A DNA stretch of 64,000 bases from Nitrobacter sp051535215 (GCF_051535215.1 NZ_JBPPLY010000001.1:372001-436000), one strand, 5' to 3'; counted from the first letter of the stretch, positions 50,565 through 59,175 are shown. Numbers and translations: made by a program. Notes: generated from the letters alone by a model not told the origin.

Positions 50565-50591
50565 CCGTCCCGTCTTGCGAAGACGGGACGG
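50565..50591 (+). terminator. 12-bp hairpin, terminator-like
   Basis: CCGTCCCGTCTT pairs perfectly with AAGACGGGACGG around GCG, 18 bp after the preceding stop codon. There is no long T-run, so termination efficiency is uncertain. Confidence 0.6.
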
Positions 50592-50688
50592 TCTGGTCGA
50601 TGATCTCACTAGGTCGCCCCGCGAGAGCGGTGAGCGGATTCTGGAATCGCGAACCCTTCGGGACGCGGAAAACATCAATATAGAAGCG

Positions 50689-50829
50689 TCAGTATAAAAG
50701 TCCGAGACCGATTGCCGCCAGAATTCCGAATCCGACGAGAAACGCCAGAAGGCCAAAGCTGCCTGCGGCAAGGAATAGATTGTTAGTCGGTTCCTGCGGC
50801 ATCCGATCCTGCCCGTCCATCTCATCCAT
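50689..50829 (-). CDS. Small single-pass membrane protein (46 residues)
   Basis: The frame gives an acidic, soluble N-terminus (MDEMDGQDRMPQEPTNN) and one clean transmembrane helix at residues 18-46 ending GLGLLY. A very good ribosome site, AGAGGAGA, precedes the ATG. The sharp soluble/membrane split and the strong initiation signal make it a likely real gene. Function unknown. Confidence 0.65.
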   Translation of the reverse strand: MDEMDGQDRMPQEPTNNLFLAAGSFGLLAFLVGFGILAAIGLGLLY

Positions 50830-51006
50830 ATGAAAGTCTCCTCTCACGGAAAAGGCCCGCCGGGCCAAGCCACGCAGCGGGCTGAGTTGGGTTCGGGGAT
50901 TGCAGGGAGCAATCCCGTTCCAGCCAGATAATGCTCGTGCGAAGAAGGAGTTCCAAAGGACGTTCCCGAGCGGCGGACCATCGAGCGCGCGGGAGGCCTC
51001 CGCTTC

Positions 51007-51080
51007 CGCCTAAATCAGAAGCGGGACTCTATGAGTTTGATTTGACGCGTTTTCTTCACGCGAACCGGCTCCCGTCCGCG
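51007..51080. repeat. Extragenic palindromic repeat, family A
   Basis: Contains ATCAGAAGCGGGACTC, TTTGATTTGACGCG and TTTTCTTCACGCGAACCGGC, the shared core of this repeat family. Confidence 0.65.
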
Positions 51081-51097
51081 GACGTCCGGTTTCCAGA

Positions 51098-51268
51098 TCA
51101 GGCCTCTTCCGAAGCGCGCCCTTCGCCTCTGTCTGCAAGTTTCATCCAGTCGCGCGCCATTTCCATCCAGGCCTGCTTATCGGCATCGCCCCGGGCCCGC
51201 TTCGCCTCCTGGCGGCAGGTTTCGGCTCGCGCGCGGTATCTTGCGATATCGCCGGCGGTTACGGTCAC
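51098..51268 (-). CDS. Small 56-residue helical protein
   Basis: A short frame that starts with GTG (VTVTAGDIARYRARAETCRQ) and continues as an amphipathic, charged helix ending KLADRGEGRASEEA. The GTG overlaps the stop of the 67-residue gene upstream (GTGA), which supports coupled translation. Proteins of this composition are common in Bradyrhizobium relatives; the role is unknown. Confidence 0.55.
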   Translation of the reverse strand: MTVTAGDIARYRARAETCRQEAKRARGDADKQAWMEMARDWMKLADRGEGRASEEA

Positions 51269-51468
51269 TTGGGCTTTCTTAGCTGGGATGAATTGACCCA
51301 GTCATCGAAATGGGAGGCTTCCTCAGCCTGGGTGACTTTCTTGAGCAGCGCGTCCTTTTCCGGACCGGGATTGAGCTTGTCCGCCTGCTCGCGGACCTTG
51401 CTGGCCCAGAAGGCCAGTCTATCTGGAAGAGTGGTGAGCTGTTTGTATCGGCGGCGCGGCTTGGCCAT
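51265..51468 (-). CDS. Small 67-residue protein, paralogue of the 57.0-kb gene
   Basis: The product runs MAKPRRRYKQLTTLPDRLAF and contains LNPGPEKDALLKKVTQAEEA. A second gene at 57030-57224 has the equivalent LDPGPERQALLEKARKAEAA, so the two are paralogues sharing a conserved GPE-x-x-ALL core. It is followed directly by the 56-residue gene (4-bp overlap). Function unknown. Confidence 0.6.
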   Translation of the reverse strand: MAKPRRRYKQLTTLPDRLAFWASKVREQADKLNPGPEKDALLKKVTQAEEASHFDDWVNSSQLRKPK

Positions 51469-51604
51469 TTGCGGTTTCCGAGATTGAAGGGAGCGAAGAG
51501 ACGCCAGGTGGTGGGGGAAGGCTGCACAGGCCGGTCAGAGCCCCGGTCAACAGGACAAATCCTGTGATAGCGGCGATGGCAAAAGCGCGTTCGACCCTGT
51601 CCAT
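51419..51604 (-). CDS. Possible small lipoprotein-like or membrane-anchored protein
   Basis: A 61-residue frame beginning MDRVERAFAIAAITGFVLLT with an N-terminal hydrophobic helix followed by LTGLCSLPPPPGVSS. The LTGLCS segment resembles a weak lipobox. It overlaps the 67-residue gene by 50 bp, which lowers confidence; both may still be real. Confidence 0.3.
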   Translation of the reverse strand: MDRVERAFAIAAITGFVLLTGALTGLCSLPPPPGVSSLPSISETANGQAAPPIQTAHHSSR

Positions 51605-51676
51605 GGGATCGTGATACTCGTGCGAAGGGCGCGCGTCTGTCTGGTAGAAGACTCTGACGTTGACAGCCACCTCGTA

Positions 51677-52399
51677 TCAAGCCGCCGAAGATCGCATGGG
51701 CTTTGATCCGAAGATTTCCTCGAAGTGCGCATTGATTGCGGCATCGCATTCGCAGGCTCGTTGCTGGATGCGCGGAAGGTCCAAGATATGGATGTGGCCT
51801 CTCGAATACGTGATCATTTCGAGTTTTTGCAGATCCTGGGCGATGGCATTGACGCCGCCGCGCTGCACCCCCATCATTTGGGCGAGGAACTCCTGCGTCA
51901 AGTTCAGATCGTCGCCGACGAGGCGTTGCATTCGCAGCAGCCATTTGCAGGCGCGATTGCTGACCGAGTGAGCCGCATTACACGCCGCCGTCTGCTGGAC
52001 CTGCGCTAAAAAGAACTGCTCGTACCGCATCATCATGTCGCGGAGATTTGGAATCTCCTGTGCCGCAAGACGCAGTTTGTCCGCGTCAATGACGGAAGCA
52101 TGGGCTGCAACTTGCATGATGACGAAATTGAGCGAAACCTTGTGATCGAGCGCGGCCCCGGCACCGAATTGGCCGTCTTTACCGATCATTCCCGACTCAA
52201 TCGCGCCGCCGCCGATCAGCTCGACGACGCAGGAAATGATCCCGCCGTGGGGGAAATAAACCCTTTCAATACGTGCATTTGTTTCAGCGAGGACGTACCC
52301 CGTCTCCAACTGCATGATTCGCAGGTGGGGTTCGATCGCAGCGAATGTGGGCTCGTCGAGTCTTGCCAGTAAATCATTGCTGAAGTGACCATTCGCCAT
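51677..52399 (-). CDS. Crp/Fnr-family transcriptional regulator
   Basis: A 240-residue Crp/Fnr-type protein. The N-terminal half is a cNMP-binding-like beta roll (MQLETGYVLAETNARIERVY, then GGGAIESGMIGKDGQFGAGA), and the C-terminal helix-turn-helix is in NLTQEFLAQMMGVQRGGVNA. The FNR-type Fe-S cysteine cluster is absent (the few Cys residues lie elsewhere), so it probably does not sense oxygen by that means. The start at 52399 has GGAGGAG upstream, giving a normal family length. Confidence 0.85.
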   Translation of the reverse strand: MANGHFSNDLLARLDEPTFAAIEPHLRIMQLETGYVLAETNARIERVYFPHGGIISCVVELIGGGAIESGMIGKDGQFGAGAALDHKVSLNFVIMQVAAHASVIDADKLRLAAQEIPNLRDMMMRYEQFFLAQVQQTAACNAAHSVSNRACKWLLRMQRLVGDDLNLTQEFLAQMMGVQRGGVNAIAQDLQKLEMITYSRGHIHILDLPRIQQRACECDAAINAHFEEIFGSKPMRSSAA

Positions 52400-52812
52400 A
52401 GCGCTCCTCCTGAAATGGGCGGGAGCGCAACGAGCGTTCTCGTCACCGATGTTCGCTTGCGATGATAATCCTTTAATGCACGGAAGCGGCGCGAGTTCTG
52501 TGCAATTGTGCACATGACTCCGGTCTGGCGAGAATCATTACATCGTTGATGCCGCCTCCGGCGAAGCCAGTAACCCGGACTCCGCTCGCGGATGATCGCC
52601 CCTGAATTCGTTCTCGCCGTCCGTTGTTTGTCGTAAACGGTTGGCTCGGCATTTGCGGAAGTCACGGTCATCGCCAATATTCTGATGTCGCTCATCATCA
52701 GCCGGTCTGGCATGATAGGTGTGGCTGTGGATGAAGCCTTGGCCGCATCGGGCGCGACGTCGACCGTGGCCGGCACCGTTCTGATCGGGAATGGCTGATG
52801 GGAAGAAATCCG
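52400..52812. other. Gap between regulator and MFS transporter
   Basis: No supported gene. An open plus-strand frame from about 52641 to 52799 ends GTVLIGNG and directly abuts the MFS start, but it has no ribosome site or recognised family. The gap also holds the divergent promoter of the Crp/Fnr gene. Confidence 0.4.
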
Positions 52813-54078
52813 ATGACGCCCGTCCAATCCCGGCAGACAGCGCTCAGGCCGCTGCTTTCGCTGAATTTCTTCATGGCCGACATGCAGGCCGGAATCGGTC
52901 CTTTCCTCGGCGTATTCCTGCTTGCCCACGGGTGGCAGAGCGGCCTGATTGGAACGGTCATGACAGCCGGCGGCATCGCAGGCATGCTCATGACTACGCC
53001 GGCGGGCGCCCTGATCGACGCCACGCGCAGCAAGAAGCTGTTCGTCATCATTCCCGGCATCTGCACGGTTCTCGCATCAGGCATCGTGTTGCTGTCGCAG
53101 GAGTTCTGGCTGGTGGCCGCGTCACAGATTGCGACCGCAATCGCGGGCGCTGCGATCGGACCGGCGGTTGCCGGGATTACGCTTGGCATTGTTCGCCAGG
53201 CCGGCTTCAATCGTCAGAATGGCCGCAACCAGGCTTTCAACCATGCCGGCAACATGGTGGGCGCCGGTCTCTCCGGATTGCTCGGCTGGCTTTACGGCTT
53301 CACGGCCGTGTTCTGGCTGGCTGCGGCTTTCGGCGTCCTCTCCATCGCCTCCGTGCTCATGATCCCGAGCGATTCCATCGACGATGACGCCGCTCGTGGA
53401 CTCGAGCACGAGGGCGGAGATGATGGCCACGCCAGCGGATTTCAGGTGCTGGTCGAGACGAAGCCGCTGCTGATCCTCGCCGCGGCCCTGCTTTTCTTCC
53501 ATCTTGGAAACGCGGCAATGCTCCCGCTCTATGGGCTGGCCGTGGTCGCCGACAAGCATACCGATCCGGCAAGCTTCGTCGCCATGACGATCGTGATTGC
53601 ACAGGGCACGATGATCCTGACCTCGCTGGTCGCAATGCGAATGGCGGAGAAGGAGGGCTACTGGCTGGTCCTGTTGATGTCGTTTATTGCCCTGCCCATA
53701 AGAGGCGTCATCGCCGCGTGGCTGCTCAACAAGTGGGGCGTCTATCCGGTCCAGATTCTCGACGGCGTCGGCGCCGGCCTGCAGAGCGTGGCCGTACCCG
53801 GCCTTGTCGCAAGGATTCTCGACGGCACCGGACGGGTCAATGCCGGCCAGGGTGCTGTCATGACCGTTCAAGGCGTGGGTGCATCAATCAGTCCCGCGAT
53901 CGGGGGCTGGATCGCGCAGGAGTTGGGCTATGGACCGATGTTCCTGATCCTTGGCGCGTTCGCCACCGTCTCGGTCGGGCTTTGGGTGATATTCGCATCG
54001 CTGCTCAAGCCCGCCTGCGCCGGCAGGCCGGGACGTGCCACACCTGCGCTTTCCGCGGCTGGCAGGGGAGGGACTTGA
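52813..54078 (+). CDS. Major facilitator superfamily transporter
   Basis: A 421-residue MFS protein with about 12 membrane helices: FFMADMQAGIGPFLGVFLLA is helix 1, the conserved loop 2-3 region is near GALIDATRSKKLF, and the second half begins at PLLILAAALLFFHLGNAAML. The central loop (SDSIDDDAARGLEHEGGDDG) is acidic. I chose the ATG at 52813 because GGAAGA lies before it; a Met five codons earlier is possible. The substrate cannot be told from sequence; drug or metabolite efflux is common in this branch. Confidence 0.85.
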   Translation: MTPVQSRQTALRPLLSLNFFMADMQAGIGPFLGVFLLAHGWQSGLIGTVMTAGGIAGMLMTTPAGALIDATRSKKLFVIIPGICTVLASGIVLLSQEFWLVAASQIATAIAGAAIGPAVAGITLGIVRQAGFNRQNGRNQAFNHAGNMVGAGLSGLLGWLYGFTAVFWLAAAFGVLSIASVLMIPSDSIDDDAARGLEHEGGDDGHASGFQVLVETKPLLILAAALLFFHLGNAAMLPLYGLAVVADKHTDPASFVAMTIVIAQGTMILTSLVAMRMAEKEGYWLVLLMSFIALPIRGVIAAWLLNKWGVYPVQILDGVGAGLQSVAVPGLVARILDGTGRVNAGQGAVMTVQGVGASISPAIGGWIAQELGYGPMFLILGAFATVSVGLWVIFASLLKPACAGRPGRATPALSAAGRGGT

Positions 54079-54384
54079 TGGGGTCGGACAGCATGCGACC
54101 ATGGGCATTGCAGCCCTTGCACTCTCGGCATCACCGAAGCCTCGTCTCCATTTCGGAGTGAGCGGCGTGAATGCAAAGCGCAACGTGTCCACCCGTGCGC
54201 GACTTGAGGGATTTGACCACCCGCGCAGGCATCGCTTCCCGAACGCGTCAATCAGGCCGCGGTCCACTTTATTCATCGGAGTCTCCTCCGAAGGGACGTC
54301 GTTGACATACTCTGGCCAGAAAACCGCTCTCGCATGAGAGCGATCGATTCGTTAACCGATAAACTGACCGAGAGGAGCCTTGCG

Positions 54385-54561
54385 ATGGAACTTCTCATTC
54401 CGCCCCGGCATCGTGAGCAATTCAGAACGCTCAAAGAACACTATGCGACGGGTCCAACAAAAATTGGTCCGATCACATGGAATGGATACCTCAGGGTTCG
54501 CACAGACGATCAACGATTGATCGATGCGCTGCGGCACCAGTTGGACGCCCAACCTCAGTAG
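54385..54561 (+). CDS. Small 58-residue hypothetical protein
   Basis: Begins MELLIPPRHREQFRTLKEHY and ends in a basic helix RLIDALRHQLDAQPQ. The ribosome site AGAGGAGCC precedes the ATG. No family recognised. Confidence 0.5.
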   Translation: MELLIPPRHREQFRTLKEHYATGPTKIGPITWNGYLRVRTDDQRLIDALRHQLDAQPQ

Positions 54562-55005
54562 CGCAATCGGAGCAACCTCTTTCGCGCGCTAAACGCTTAG
54601 AGCGTTTTGGCTTCTGATTGAATCAGGAGCGAAGCTGCGGATTATTGTTTGCCGCGTTTTCTTTGCGCGAACCGGTATCCACTTCGCTTGAAACGCCATG
54701 GCGCAGCCCGTCGATAAGCGCTGCGACGATGTCGTGTGCTCAAACGAGCTTGCATTTTGGGCGCGCATTGGCAGCAGGAACGACCGGTGCTGCGCGTGCA
54801 CGAAGCGTGATGCCCGAATCCGAGGGATGTTGTCGAAACTCAACCGCTTGGCATCCGGTTTCCGCGCGGTGCAACGCATTGGGTGGAGTTCGACATAGAC
54901 GTTTCGAGCCTATGTGACTCACCTCACGGTGCCAGCGAATGGAAGGCTTCATCATGCAGGTCATGGGAGATCAAGAGGTCCCATCCCAATGGAGGAGAAA
55001 TCACC
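54562..55005. other. Gap with a palindromic repeat
   Basis: Holds a family A repeat at 54597-54697 and no supported gene. The last bases carry GGAGGAG for the 139-residue gene. Confidence 0.5.
54597..54697. repeat. Extragenic palindromic repeat, family A
   Basis: Contains TTCTGATTGAATCAGGAGCG, TTTTCTTTGCGCGAACCGG and TATCCACTTCGC, as in the other family A copies. Confidence 0.7.
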
Positions 55006-55425
55006 ATGACTTGTGGAATGCGAGAGACGATTACGGTTAGATACTGGGGCGTATGCTGGAAGTGGGGTTTCATTCCCTATCCCTGCAGGAAGACGAAAAC
55101 GGAGGTCAAATACCGGTATGACTTCCTTCCCTGGCGCACCAGGTTCAGTTGGTCGCCCTTCCGTCGCAGTTATGAGGGATGCTGCAACGGTACGCTCTTC
55201 GGATGGTCCTACTGGACCTGGTCGCCATTCGGCACCGGCAATGGTCCCTGGATCACCTATCAGACGCTGACGTATTTCTCCGATTCAATGATCGGCTCGA
55301 TTGGTTCTTGCCCGTTCAACCAGGGTACGACCGCTGAGCCGGTCGCGAAGGTGACGGCGGGCTCGATCGCGCCGACTGAAGTCGCCGAGAAACTCAAAGA
55401 GGATCATGGTTGTTCCTGCGGCTAG
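55006..55425 (+). CDS. Trp/Tyr/Cys-rich hypothetical protein
   Basis: A 139-residue protein of unusual composition: 10 Trp in the first 85 residues (RYWGVCWKWGFIPYPCRKTK, FSWSPFRR, FGWSYWTWSPFG) and seven Cys including a terminal CSCG. It has no signal peptide or membrane helix. The start at 55006 has GGAGGAG 8 bases upstream; a longer frame to 54883 has no such site. The Cys pairs could bind metal. I recognise no family. Confidence 0.6.
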   Translation: MTCGMRETITVRYWGVCWKWGFIPYPCRKTKTEVKYRYDFLPWRTRFSWSPFRRSYEGCCNGTLFGWSYWTWSPFGTGNGPWITYQTLTYFSDSMIGSIGSCPFNQGTTAEPVAKVTAGSIAPTEVAEKLKEDHGCSCG

Positions 55426-55892
55426 GACCTTGCGAGCACGCTCCTCACGAGGACACCGACTCTGTCGGATAATTCTGATCGACGAGGTCACCCGGAATGT
55501 CTCGCGACCCCGGATGACCCGTCGCGTCAAGAGGGGTTCGCACGCGAGTTCTTCACCACGCCACCAAACGAAGCGCGCCGGACAGCGAACGATCGCGGAC
55601 CGCGGATTTGATGCCGCGGACGTCGAACGAAAGTCAGGCTGTCGGTATGGCGGTTTCGTTCCTGGAGCCTTCTTCGCTTCTGACGGCATCAGAAGCGGGG
55701 CTCCAAGATTTTGTTTGAGACATTTTCTTCACGCGAACCGGGCATCCACTTCGCGCGAAGCTTAGCGGCTTCAAAAGCCGGGGCCCCAGCCTGCCTTTGC
55801 CCTACGCCAAATTAGGCTCAGGTCAGATTCCCGTGGTCTGGTGAAGGACCGGTAAAGACCGGCTGCCGCCCCCGGAAACCGGGTAGAAACCA
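55426..55892. other. Gap with a palindromic repeat
   Basis: Holds a family A repeat at 55685-55762 and no supported gene. Confidence 0.5.
55685..55762. repeat. Extragenic palindromic repeat, family A
   Basis: Contains GGCATCAGAAGCGGGGCTCC, TTTTCTTCACGCGAACCGGG and CATCCACTTCGCGCG. Confidence 0.7.
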
Positions 55893-56108
55893 TTATGCCG
55901 CGCGATCTCGTAATGCGAGTTCCGCCTCGGCATCCAGGTCGTCAAGAACTGCTTCAAAGGCGACGATTGCACTTTGGATCGAAGCGATTTCCGCAATCTG
56001 CTGCTCTGATATGGGACCGTGTTGTCCCATCAGCGCGATTATCAAGTCGCGACGCCGCTCCTTCAATTGAACAAGGGGTAATCCGTGGTCTTCAAGCACC
56101 GCGGGCAT
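55893..56108 (-). CDS. Small 71-residue hypothetical protein
   Basis: Starts MPAVLEDHGLPLVQLKERRR and is helical throughout (LIIALMGQHGPISEQQIAEI, then SIQSAIVAFEAVLDDL). A weak GGAG lies 10 bases upstream. No family recognised. Confidence 0.45.
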   Translation of the reverse strand: MPAVLEDHGLPLVQLKERRRDLIIALMGQHGPISEQQIAEIASIQSAIVAFEAVLDDLDAEAELALRDRAA

Positions 56109-56391
56109 TGTAAAATGATCTCCAGCCGACGCCTGACCAATAGCTAAAAAGTGCTGAGACCAATTTTCACAGATGCATAAAATTATTTGAATCGGACAAA
56201 TGATCAAGTGAGGCTGCAGGGAGAACGTCGGGACGGATGGCGGAACGGACCAAGGGTCAGGGCAGCCCGTGCGCTCTGTTGCAATCAAGAACGGGCTCTG
56301 CACGGTTTTATCCGTCCCCGGTCTGTCAGGCTCGCCCTCAAGTGCGACTTGGTTGATACGCGGCCCCCTCTGGCCTCTCAAGCCCTAGCGT

Positions 56392-56736
56392 CTAGCTGCC
56401 GCCGCCGTACTCTGTATTTCGTTGACGATCGTTCGGATCGCTCATCTCTTTCTCTACGGCTTCCCTGGCTACGGCTTCGCTGTCGGCCCGCTCTGGCTGT
56501 TGGATTTGCTGGTTCGGATTTTTCCCGCTCCGATCGGAGATCAAAGTCTCCTTTTGTTGTTCCTGCCACTCGGTGACCACAGCCGGATTTCGAAGGCGTG
56601 CTGATGAGAATGCCGTTTCACTGACCTCAGAGGTGGATGATCCTAAAAAGCTCAGGAAGGCGACCAGCGAAATCGTTCCCATGATCACGATGACCAAGGC
56701 TCGTTCACTGTACGCTCGCAGATTATCGTCATTCAT
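56392..56736 (-). CDS. Small membrane-anchored hypothetical protein
   Basis: A 114-residue protein with one N-terminal transmembrane helix (ALVIVIMGTISLVAFLSFLG, ~13-32) and a hydrophilic tail rich in Gln/Glu/Ser (QEQQKETLISDRSGKNPNQQ). The tail contains no recognised domain. Anchored by the N-terminus, it probably faces the periplasm. Confidence 0.5.
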   Translation of the reverse strand: MNDDNLRAYSERALVIVIMGTISLVAFLSFLGSSTSEVSETAFSSARLRNPAVVTEWQEQQKETLISDRSGKNPNQQIQQPERADSEAVAREAVEKEMSDPNDRQRNTEYGGGS

Positions 56737-57029
56737 CTGCTTCTAACGCGGGCGCCCACGACCGGTTTCTGAATTAACAATTCTAATTTTATCAGGACGT
56801 GAGATCCTGCACTTTCGTCGGATCGACGGGCCAACGATAGGTGCTCGATGGGCCTGCGGCATTGTCGGCTGGTGACCGGAACCTCCCCTATCGCCGCAAT
56901 GCTCGCTTGGCAGGTCTCAGCCGCGGCCGACAAGAACGCGGTTTTACAGGAACGCCCCGGCGCTCGGTCCAAATTCAATCATCAAGCCGGTCTGTTGCGA
57001 CAGCGCATCCCAGCGTCCTGCGAATGAAT

Positions 57030-57224
57030 CTATTTGGATTTCTGCAGGGGGTAAGATTTAGCCCAAACGTCGATCTCGCTCGCAGCTTCGGCTTTGCGCG
57101 CTTTCTCTAATAGCGCCTGACGTTCAGGTCCCGGGTCGAGCGTTTCAGCTTCATCACGTGCATTTCGGGCGAACTCAGTCAGCCGGTCCGTCAAAGTCGT
57201 CTTTCGGAATTTGTCGAAACTCAT
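57030..57224 (-). CDS. Small 64-residue protein, paralogue of the 51.3-kb gene
   Basis: The product runs MSFDKFRKTTLTDRLTEFAR and contains LDPGPERQALLEKARKAEAA followed by DVWAKSYPLQKSK. Both the GPE-ALL core and the ending match the 67-residue paralogue at 51265-51468. Function unknown. Confidence 0.6.
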   Translation of the reverse strand: MSFDKFRKTTLTDRLTEFARNARDEAETLDPGPERQALLEKARKAEAASEIDVWAKSYPLQKSK

Positions 57225-57422
57225 GGATTGCCCTTCACTCTTGCGAGTGCCTTTCTCCCCTTTTGAGTGAGCAGCCGCCTGTTTCGCGAACGCAATCTTT
57301 CGCGCAATGACCGTGGCACAACATATGTCTTGCGCTTTGGTTCCGATCCGGCGCGGAACGGAATCTCATGGTCCCGCGTTTATGTACGGAATTGTTTGAG
57401 AACTATTTGAAAGGAATATCCA
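57225..57422. other. Gap without a supported gene
   Basis: No convincing frame. It ends at the ribosome site of the 34-residue peptide. Confidence 0.4.
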
Positions 57423-57527
57423 ATGATGCGCAAAGTTCGACGCCTGCTGGAATCAGCGCTGGGGCTGCTCATTCCATCGCCGCCTCAGAAGCTTGTTCGG
57501 GCCGCTATCCGTCGTTCTCGAAAATAA
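57423..57527 (+). CDS. Possible 34-residue basic peptide
   Basis: The frame begins MMRKVRRLLESALGLLIPSP and ends AAIRRSRK, an amphipathic, strongly basic product. The ribosome site AAAGGAATATCC is good, and a rho-independent terminator (57548-57581) lies 20 bp beyond the stop, which suggests a small transcribed unit. Confidence 0.45.
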   Translation: MMRKVRRLLESALGLLIPSPPQKLVRAAIRRSRK

Positions 57528-57547
57528 TCGGTGCAGGACGACGCGAA

Positions 57548-57581
57548 ATGGTCCCGGTTTGCTGAAGCAGGGACCATTTTT
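57548..57581 (+). terminator. Rho-independent terminator
   Basis: ATGGTCCC (57548-57555) pairs with GGGACCAT (57570-57577), followed by a run of five T. It serves the short plus-strand unit upstream. Confidence 0.75.
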
Positions 57582-57758
57582 CTACTGCGTGCTCAGCGAT
57601 ACGCCGAGTATATGAGCCTTGGCCGCCGTTGCACCCGGAGTGCGCTTCAGCTTTTTTGCAATCTTCGCGACGCCGGCCTTTTGTTTTGCAAGTGACTTAA
57701 GAGTCTTCACGTCGTCCCGGGTCCACTCGCGGCGGATTATCTTTGTCTTCTTGGACAA
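57582..57758 (-). CDS. Small 58-residue basic protein, TTG start
   Basis: The frame reads (M)SKKTKIIRREWTRDDVKTLK and continues KAGVAKIAKKLKRTPGATAA to HILGVSLSTQ. Similar small proteins with a REW-(S/T)-x-x-D-V-x-x-LK core occur across Rhizobiales; the helical repeats resemble a small HTH/SANT-like DNA-binding fold. The start codon is TTG at 57758, preceded by AGGAG 8 bases upstream. It is converged on by the terminator of the 34-residue peptide. Confidence 0.7.
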   Translation of the reverse strand: MSKKTKIIRREWTRDDVKTLKSLAKQKAGVAKIAKKLKRTPGATAAKAHILGVSLSTQ

Positions 57759-57878
57759 GTCAGCACTCCTATTGGTCGATGGGAGCGCGGTTTAACACAG
57801 CCGGTCCGATGAGCAAGGTCTGCTTGTCTCGCGGCGCGGTTGATGAAGCGGCCGCGTCGGAATGTGACTGCTGTCGTC

Positions 57879-58175
57879 TCACTGTTTCGACTGTCCTAAG
57901 ACGATCACAGCACCCGTCAGTGCAGGGTCGTGAGGCTTCAGGCTGCTGAATTTTCCATCGTTCCAGTTGGCGAGACTGACCACCGAGCCCGTTGGCGCTT
58001 CCGCTGCCGCCACTGGCTCAGTCGATTCCAAAACCTTCAGGCCGCTCTCGTCGACAAAGAAGGTGTGGTCGCCGAATAGCTCGCACAGTTTCCGGGCGGC
58101 CGGATGATCGTCGGGAAGCACCTGTGCGTCCATCTGGTTCAGGGTCTGTTGCACCTGCTTCGCATTCAGTTTCAT
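57879..58175 (-). CDS. Conserved hypothetical protein
   Basis: A 98-residue soluble protein starting MKLNAKQVQQTLNQMDAQVL. It contains HPAARKLCELFGDHTFFVDE and a Val/Ala-rich end (VAAAEAPTGSVVSLANWNDG). AGGAG stands before the ATG. No enzymatic motif is visible. It lies just downstream of the exported 118-residue gene on the same strand. Confidence 0.65.
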   Translation of the reverse strand: MKLNAKQVQQTLNQMDAQVLPDDHPAARKLCELFGDHTFFVDESGLKVLESTEPVAAAEAPTGSVVSLANWNDGKFSSLKPHDPALTGAVIVLGQSKQ

Positions 58176-58237
58176 GGCGGCTCCTGGGTGCCGTTTCAAA
58201 GGGCTTTTACCGAGCTTTTGTGAACGAGCTCGCTTGA

Positions 58238-58594
58238 TCAGGTTGTCTTCTTCGTAAACATGGTCAGGACGCCTTCCTTGTCGATATTGATGGCGACGAC
58301 CTGGGCCGCGTTGCGACCTTTTGCTTTCAGAGCAGACACGGCTTCCGGGATCGCCTCGAGAGAGGCCCGCAGGGATTTGATTTCCTCCTGCTTAGTATTC
58401 GTGACGAGGGCATCGACCTGTGAGCGTACGTCCGCTTTCAACTCTTCCACGTCGATAACCTGGATACTTCGAATTGCCACACCTCCCTCGGACTTCGTCT
58501 GGGACTGTGAAGCGGGAGGTGAGGTTTGTGCGACCGCCAAAGACGATCCAGCTAAAAGCAAGGCGAGAACTGTTGATAATGTAAACGTGCGCAT
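58238..58594 (-). CDS. Exported periplasmic protein, unknown function
   Basis: A 118-residue protein with a clear signal peptide (MRTFTLSTVLALLLAGSSLA, cleaved near AVAQT). The mature part has RSIQVIDVEELKADVRSQVD and a helical stretch TKQEEIKSLRASLEAIPEAV, ending VVAINIDKEGVLTMFTKKTT. Function unknown. The next gene on the strand starts 62 bp further on. Confidence 0.7.
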   Translation of the reverse strand: MRTFTLSTVLALLLAGSSLAVAQTSPPASQSQTKSEGGVAIRSIQVIDVEELKADVRSQVDALVTNTKQEEIKSLRASLEAIPEAVSALKAKGRNAAQVVAINIDKEGVLTMFTKKTT

Positions 58595-59175
58595 GATCTG
58601 CTCCGGTTCAGTTCGAGATGCGCATGAGATGTATCGTCGAAAAATGTCGAACGCCCGAGGTTTATGCGGTCATTCGGTGAATCTGATATGACCAGAATGT
58701 GCAAACGGAAATCTTCGGAAGCTGTCCGAAAGCACGCGTCAAGGTAAGATTGACGAGTGGCATGTCCGTCTCCCCGCAAACGTTCCAGCGGTTCGAATCG
58801 CGAACGGCATTGCGCGGTGGAGAAGGGCGTAATCGCGATTCGTATCGGCTCCGATTGGCTCATATCCGCCGTCGCGTCGCACGCAATCAACTTGTGATAG
58901 ATGGGTTTCCGTTTTGACGGAAACAAACTGATCCGTTAGCTGCCATAGCCGTTCAAAGAACGGTGTTGATTCCGCTCGCCTCAAGTTTTGCAGCTTCTGA
59001 TGGAATCAGAAGCGCGGTTTGATTTGATGCGTTTTATTGAAGCGAACCGGGTATCCACTCCGATCGAAAACGCTATATCTCTCGGTCATTCACGTCTTCG
59101 CTGAAAATTTTCAAAGACGTGGATGCACGGGATGAAGCCGGACATGACGGGTCGCTGATTCCCGCGTTGTCCAGT
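58595..59175. other. Gap with a palindromic repeat
   Basis: Holds a family A repeat at 58988-59073 and no supported gene; the short frames in it have no ribosome site. Confidence 0.5.
58988..59073. repeat. Extragenic palindromic repeat, family A
   Basis: Contains CTTCTGATGGAATCAGAAGC (itself palindromic), TTTGATTTGATGCG and GAACCGGGTATCCACTCCG. Confidence 0.7.

Noticed and set aside
52641..52799. Open plus-strand frame ending GTVLIGNG just before the MFS gene
   Set aside because: No start with a ribosome site and no family; may be a gene remnant but cannot be supported.
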